Source: Serratia nevei
GTDB taxonomy: Bacteria > Pseudomonadota > Gammaproteobacteria > Enterobacterales > Enterobacteriaceae
Assembly (NCBI RefSeq): GCF_024160145.1
Contig: NZ_JAMYWQ010000040.1
Location: forward strand, 1 to 44,560
DNA length: 44,560 bases
Direction of reading: 5' to 3'
The position numbers were made by a program, and so were the translations under genes. This document shows positions 42,277-44,560 of the stretch, piece by piece; position 1 is the first letter of the stretch; every line of letters begins with the position of its first letter. The notes under the pieces are model-generated. The model searched no databases and was not told where the DNA came from. It saw nothing but the letters and a program-made list of their open reading frames with translations.

Positions 42277-42456
42277 TGACCAGTCATCATTCAAGTAAGC
42301 AGCAAGAACGGCCGAAATTTTTCCGAACTGACCCGAGAGTTTTGATAACTATTTGAATGTAAAAGACGGTTAACGAAAGTGTTTTTGATGGATTTGTAAT
42401 CGATATGTTGGCTATCTATCTGAAAATATTGGTTTTATTTATTTGTGTTCGATTAA
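42277..42456. other. Gene-free right end of the element
   Basis: AT-rich. TGATGAC-CA-GTCATCA (42274-42289) overlaps the stop of the UmuD-like gene and may be a weak terminator. I see no umuC or excisionase frame. Confidence 0.4.
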
Positions 42457-42498
42457 AGGAATCGTATTCGGTCTTTTTTTGTGTGATTGATTTATAAG
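42457..42498 (+). repeat. Right attachment repeat (att)
   Basis: 42 bp identical to 38107-38148. It repeats the SdsR terminator 3' arm and T-run without the rest of sdsR, marking the right edge of the element. Confidence 0.92.
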
Positions 42499-42661
42499 AG
42501 AATTTCCCCTAAATCATCTCCAACAATCCTCGGTCTTCTTTTCGAGCTACCAGACCCTAAGCGCGAACGAATAATGTTCCCTCTGTAATACGAAGCAAGG
42601 TTCAATTCATCCGGTCAATTTGTTAGGATCGCCTGACCTACATGACTATTGGTGCAGTACA

Positions 42662-43012
42662 TTGAAAATTAAAGCGTTGTTATTTGTTGCGTTGGCCGCG
42701 CTGGCCGGCTGCAGCCAGGAGGGAACCTCGATGAATCAGCCCGCAAACGAGAAAGGCGGCCAAACGGAAGTGTTGCTGGTGAACAGCGCGCTGGTGGACT
42801 GCGTGGGCGTCGGCCCGATGAAATGCATGCAAGTGCGCCGCTCCGCGCAGCAGCCGTGGGAGTTGTTCTATACCGGCATCGAGGGCTTCACCTTCGAACC
42901 GGGCTATCAGTATCGGTTGAAAGTGCGCGTCACTCCGGTGGAGAACGTACCGGCCGATGCCTCATCGCTGCGTTACACGCTGATTGAGCAGTTGGAAAAG
43001 AACAAGGCGTGA
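42662..43012 (+). CDS. DUF4377-type lipoprotein
   Basis: 116 residues from TTG 42662, chosen because MKIKALLFVALAALAGC then forms a clean lipoprotein signal with Cys17; no strong ribosome-binding site is seen, and the open frame goes back to 42620. The C-terminal domain (VNSALVDCVGVGPMKCMQVR, EGFTFEPGYQYRLKVR) is of the DUF4377 type, which often sits with META/HslJ-like domains. Likely anchored in the outer membrane; function unknown. First gene to the right of the element. Confidence 0.75.
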   Translation: MKIKALLFVALAALAGCSQEGTSMNQPANEKGGQTEVLLVNSALVDCVGVGPMKCMQVRRSAQQPWELFYTGIEGFTFEPGYQYRLKVRVTPVENVPADASSLRYTLIEQLEKNKA

Positions 43013-43020
43013 CCCTCGAC

Positions 43021-43045
43021 AGGCCGGGTAATAGCAACCCGGCCT
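43021..43045 (+). terminator. Hairpin after the DUF4377 gene
   Basis: AGGCCGGGT-N7-ACCCGGCCT, a perfect 9-bp stem, 9 bp past the stop. The following T-run is absent. Confidence 0.55.
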
Positions 43046-43131
43046 GCTATGATTATCCCTTTACCATCATGACATGCCTCGGCGGTGGGCTTGCCGACTG
43101 GTCTGTTCACTGCGCTTGTTTTCGCACTTTC

Positions 43132-43160
43132 TTAAGTATATTGAGAAAATCAGGTATATT
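43132..43160 (+). promoter_or_regulatory. Candidate fabV promoter
   Basis: TTAAGT (43132-43137) and TATATT (43155-43160) with a 17-bp spacer, 35 bp before the fabV ATG. Confidence 0.5.
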
Positions 43161-43195
43161 GTCCTTCGGTTTTTAGCTACCAAGAAAAAATTACT

Positions 43196-44395
43196 ATGAT
43201 TATCAAACCTAAAATTCGTGGTTTTATCTGCACCACCGCTCACCCGGCAGGCTGTGAAGCCAACGTCCGTGAGCAAATCGCCTACGTTAAGTCGCGCGGC
43301 GAACTGAAAAACGGGCCTAAAAAGGTGCTGGTCATTGGTGCATCCACCGGTTACGGTCTGGCCTCGCGCATCAATGCCGCTTTCGGCAGCGGTGCGGCCA
43401 CCATCGGCGTATTTTTCGAGAAGCCTGGCAGCGAAGGCAAAACCGGTTCCGCCGGTTGGTACAACGCCGCCGGCTTCGACAAGGCAGCTAAAGAAGAAGG
43501 CCTGTACGCGAAAAGCATCAACGGTGACGCATTCTCCAACGAGTGCCGTCAGACCGTGATCGATCTGATCAAAAAAGACCTGGGCCAGATTGACCTGGTG
43601 GTTTACTCGCTGGCTTCGCCGGTGCGTAAAATGCCGGAAACCGGCGAAGTGGTGCGTTCCGCCCTGAAGCCGATCGGCGAGCCGTACAAATCCGTCGCGC
43701 TGGATACCAACAAAGACGTGCTGGTTGAAGCCGTGGTCGAGCCGGCCAACGAGCAAGAAATCGCCGACACCGTGAAGGTGATGGGCGGCCAGGACTGGCA
43801 GCTGTGGATGGACGCGCTGGACGAAGCGGGCGTGCTGGCGGATAACGCGCAGTCTGTCGCTTACTCCTACATCGGTACCGATCTGACCTGGCCAATCTAC
43901 TGGCACGGTACGCTGGGCAAGGCGAAAGAAGATCTGGATCGCGCGGCGCACGCCATCAACCAGAAACTGCAAGCCAAAGGCGGCGCGGCTTACGTTGCGG
44001 TGCTCAAGTCGGTGGTGACTCAGGCTTCCTCCGCCATTCCGGTAATGCCGCTGTATATCTCCATCGTGTTCAAAATTATGAAGGAGCAGGGCATTCACGA
44101 AGGCTGCATCGAGCAGATCCAGCGTCTGTTTGCCACCAAGCTGTACAGCGGCGCGGCGCCGGACACCGACGAGAAACACCGTCTGCGTCTGGATGACTGG
44201 GAATTGCGCGACGCCGTGCAGGAAACCTGCCGTGAAATCTGGCAGCAGCTGAACGACAACAACATCAACGAACTGACCGATTACCAGGGCTACAAGGCGG
44301 AATTCCTGCGCCTGTTCGGCTTTGGTCTGCAAGGCGTTGACTACGACGCCGATCTGAGCGGCGAAGCCAACTTCGATGTGATCGAGCTGGTCTAA
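43196..44395 (+). CDS. fabV: Enoyl-ACP/enoyl-CoA reductase FabV (NADH)
   Basis: 399 residues, the FabV length, much longer than FabI. It carries out the last reduction of fatty-acid elongation. The N-terminal [20 protein letters not shown] block, the NADH motif [14 protein letters not shown] near 45-58 and the catalytic Tyr-x8-Lys in [10 protein letters not shown] (about 235-244) are all present. FabV enzymes are generally insensitive to triclosan. E. coli relies on FabI, so this is a genus-level difference. Monocistronic with its own promoter and terminator. Confidence 0.96.
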   Translation: MIIKPKIRGFICTTAHPAGCEANVREQIAYVKSRGELKNGPKKVLVIGASTGYGLASRINAAFGSGAATIGVFFEKPGSEGKTGSAGWYNAAGFDKAAKEEGLYAKSINGDAFSNECRQTVIDLIKKDLGQIDLVVYSLASPVRKMPETGEVVRSALKPIGEPYKSVALDTNKDVLVEAVVEPANEQEIADTVKVMGGQDWQLWMDALDEAGVLADNAQSVAYSYIGTDLTWPIYWHGTLGKAKEDLDRAAHAINQKLQAKGGAAYVAVLKSVVTQASSAIPVMPLYISIVFKIMKEQGIHEGCIEQIQRLFATKLYSGAAPDTDEKHRLRLDDWELRDAVQETCREIWQQLNDNNINELTDYQGYKAEFLRLFGFGLQGVDYDADLSGEANFDVIELV

Positions 44396-44414
44396 GCGCG
44401 TCGAGCGGTCAAAC

Positions 44415-44442
44415 AAGGTCGGGTTAGCCCGGCCTTTTTTTT
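44415..44442 (+). terminator. fabV terminator
   Basis: AAGGTCGGG-TTAG-CCCGGCCTT stem with eight T. Confidence 0.92.
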
Positions 44443-44445
44443 GGT

Positions 44446-44560
44446 TCATCGCGTTTTACCGGGGAACGCTGCTTTGATTTTCAGGAAGAAGTAAGCGTTA
44501 TCCCGGTATCCATAAGCCATCCGCTTCATCACCTTTATCTTATTGTTCATCCCTTCCAGC
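44446..44560 (-). CDS. ISL3-like transposase, C-terminal part
   Basis: Partial gene running off the right edge. The last 37 residues read LEGMNNKIKVMKRMAYGYRD and on to AFPGKTR, stop at 44446-44448. The NNKIKxxKRxAYGYRD signature is the typical C-terminus of ISL3 (IS204/IS1001/IS1165) transposases. Whether the element is whole cannot be judged here. Confidence 0.75.
   Translation of the reverse strand, partial: LEGMNNKIKVMKRMAYGYRDNAYFFLKIKAAFPGKTR

Larger units (their letters stand above)
38107..42498. mobile_element. 4.35 kb integrative element in the sdsR terminator
   Basis: Bounded by 42-bp perfect direct repeats (38107-38148 and 42457-42498). The left one is the 3' end of sdsR. Next to the left repeat is the C-terminal end of a lambda-type integrase reading toward it, as is usual for elements integrated in RNA genes. 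Cargo: a hicAB-acyltransferase operon and a LexA-boxed UmuD-like gene. Much of it is AT-richer than the flanks. The integrase is broken by an IS3-family element, so it is probably no longer mobile on its own. Confidence 0.87.

Noticed and set aside
41878-42456. umuDC operon
   Set aside because: No umuC frame follows within the element; the right att repeat is reached after 180 bp of non-coding DNA.
38107-42498. Prophage
   Set aside because: Only an integrase fragment is phage-like; there are no structural, packaging or replication genes, and 4.35 kb is too small.

Overview
The window is enterobacterial chromosome of high GC content and fits Serratia marcescens or a very close relative. The reasons are E. 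coli-like gene order (pabC-mltG-tmk-holB-ycfH-ptsG; hinT-ycfL-lpoB-thiK-nagZ-ycfP-ndh-ycfJ; ghrA-ycdX-ycdY; yebE-ptrB-exoX-holE-yobA-yebZ-yebY-sdsR), a 317-residue proline iminopeptidase of the S. marcescens type, and an RND pump with a divergent MarA-like regulator that matches the Serratia sdeAB-sdeR locus.

Layout. 1-6963: a leftward membrane metallopeptidase-like gene, then the rightward folate, cell-wall and replication operon, and ptsG with CRP, Mlc and SgrS-type control sites. 7020-11478: accessory metabolism, with a DUF4180 remnant, divergent mntR/mntH sharing an MntR-type operator, an SDR oxidoreductase divergent from an HxlR regulator, and a periplasmic binding protein. 11700-18868: hinT to ycfJ and an Rrf2 regulator. 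18933-23940: sdeB-sdeA and divergent sdeR with a marbox. 23960-24799: two tRNA-Ser(GGA) genes in a tandemly duplicated unit, plus a relic of a third. 25160-32781: POT-type transporter, ghrA, ycdX, ycdY, yebE, ptrB, exoX. 32904-37892: a 36-residue basic peptide gene, a zinc-free DksA paralogue behind a near-perfect Zur box, pip, holE, ftnA with a Fur box, and the copper genes copC-copD-yebY. 38026-38130: the sRNA SdsR.

The most unusual part is 38107-42498, a 4.35 kb integrative element whose 42-bp direct repeats duplicate the SdsR terminator, so the host sRNA stays intact. Its integrase survives only as a C-terminal fragment cut by an IS3-family insertion sequence that has no target duplication. 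The cargo is a hicA-hicB toxin-antitoxin pair followed 5 bp later by an OafA-type acyltransferase, and a LexA-boxed orphan UmuD-like gene. The UmuD-like protein has lost both catalytic residues and starts close to the UmuD cleavage point, so it looks like a ready-made UmuD' mimic. The element appears immobilised, and its cargo would act on envelope sugar modification, plasmid-like addiction and SOS mutagenesis.

The right end holds a DUF4377 lipoprotein, fabV (a triclosan-insensitive type of enoyl reductase) and the C-terminus of an ISL3-like transposase running off the window. Functions are read from recognised family motifs and remembered homologues; no database search was run.
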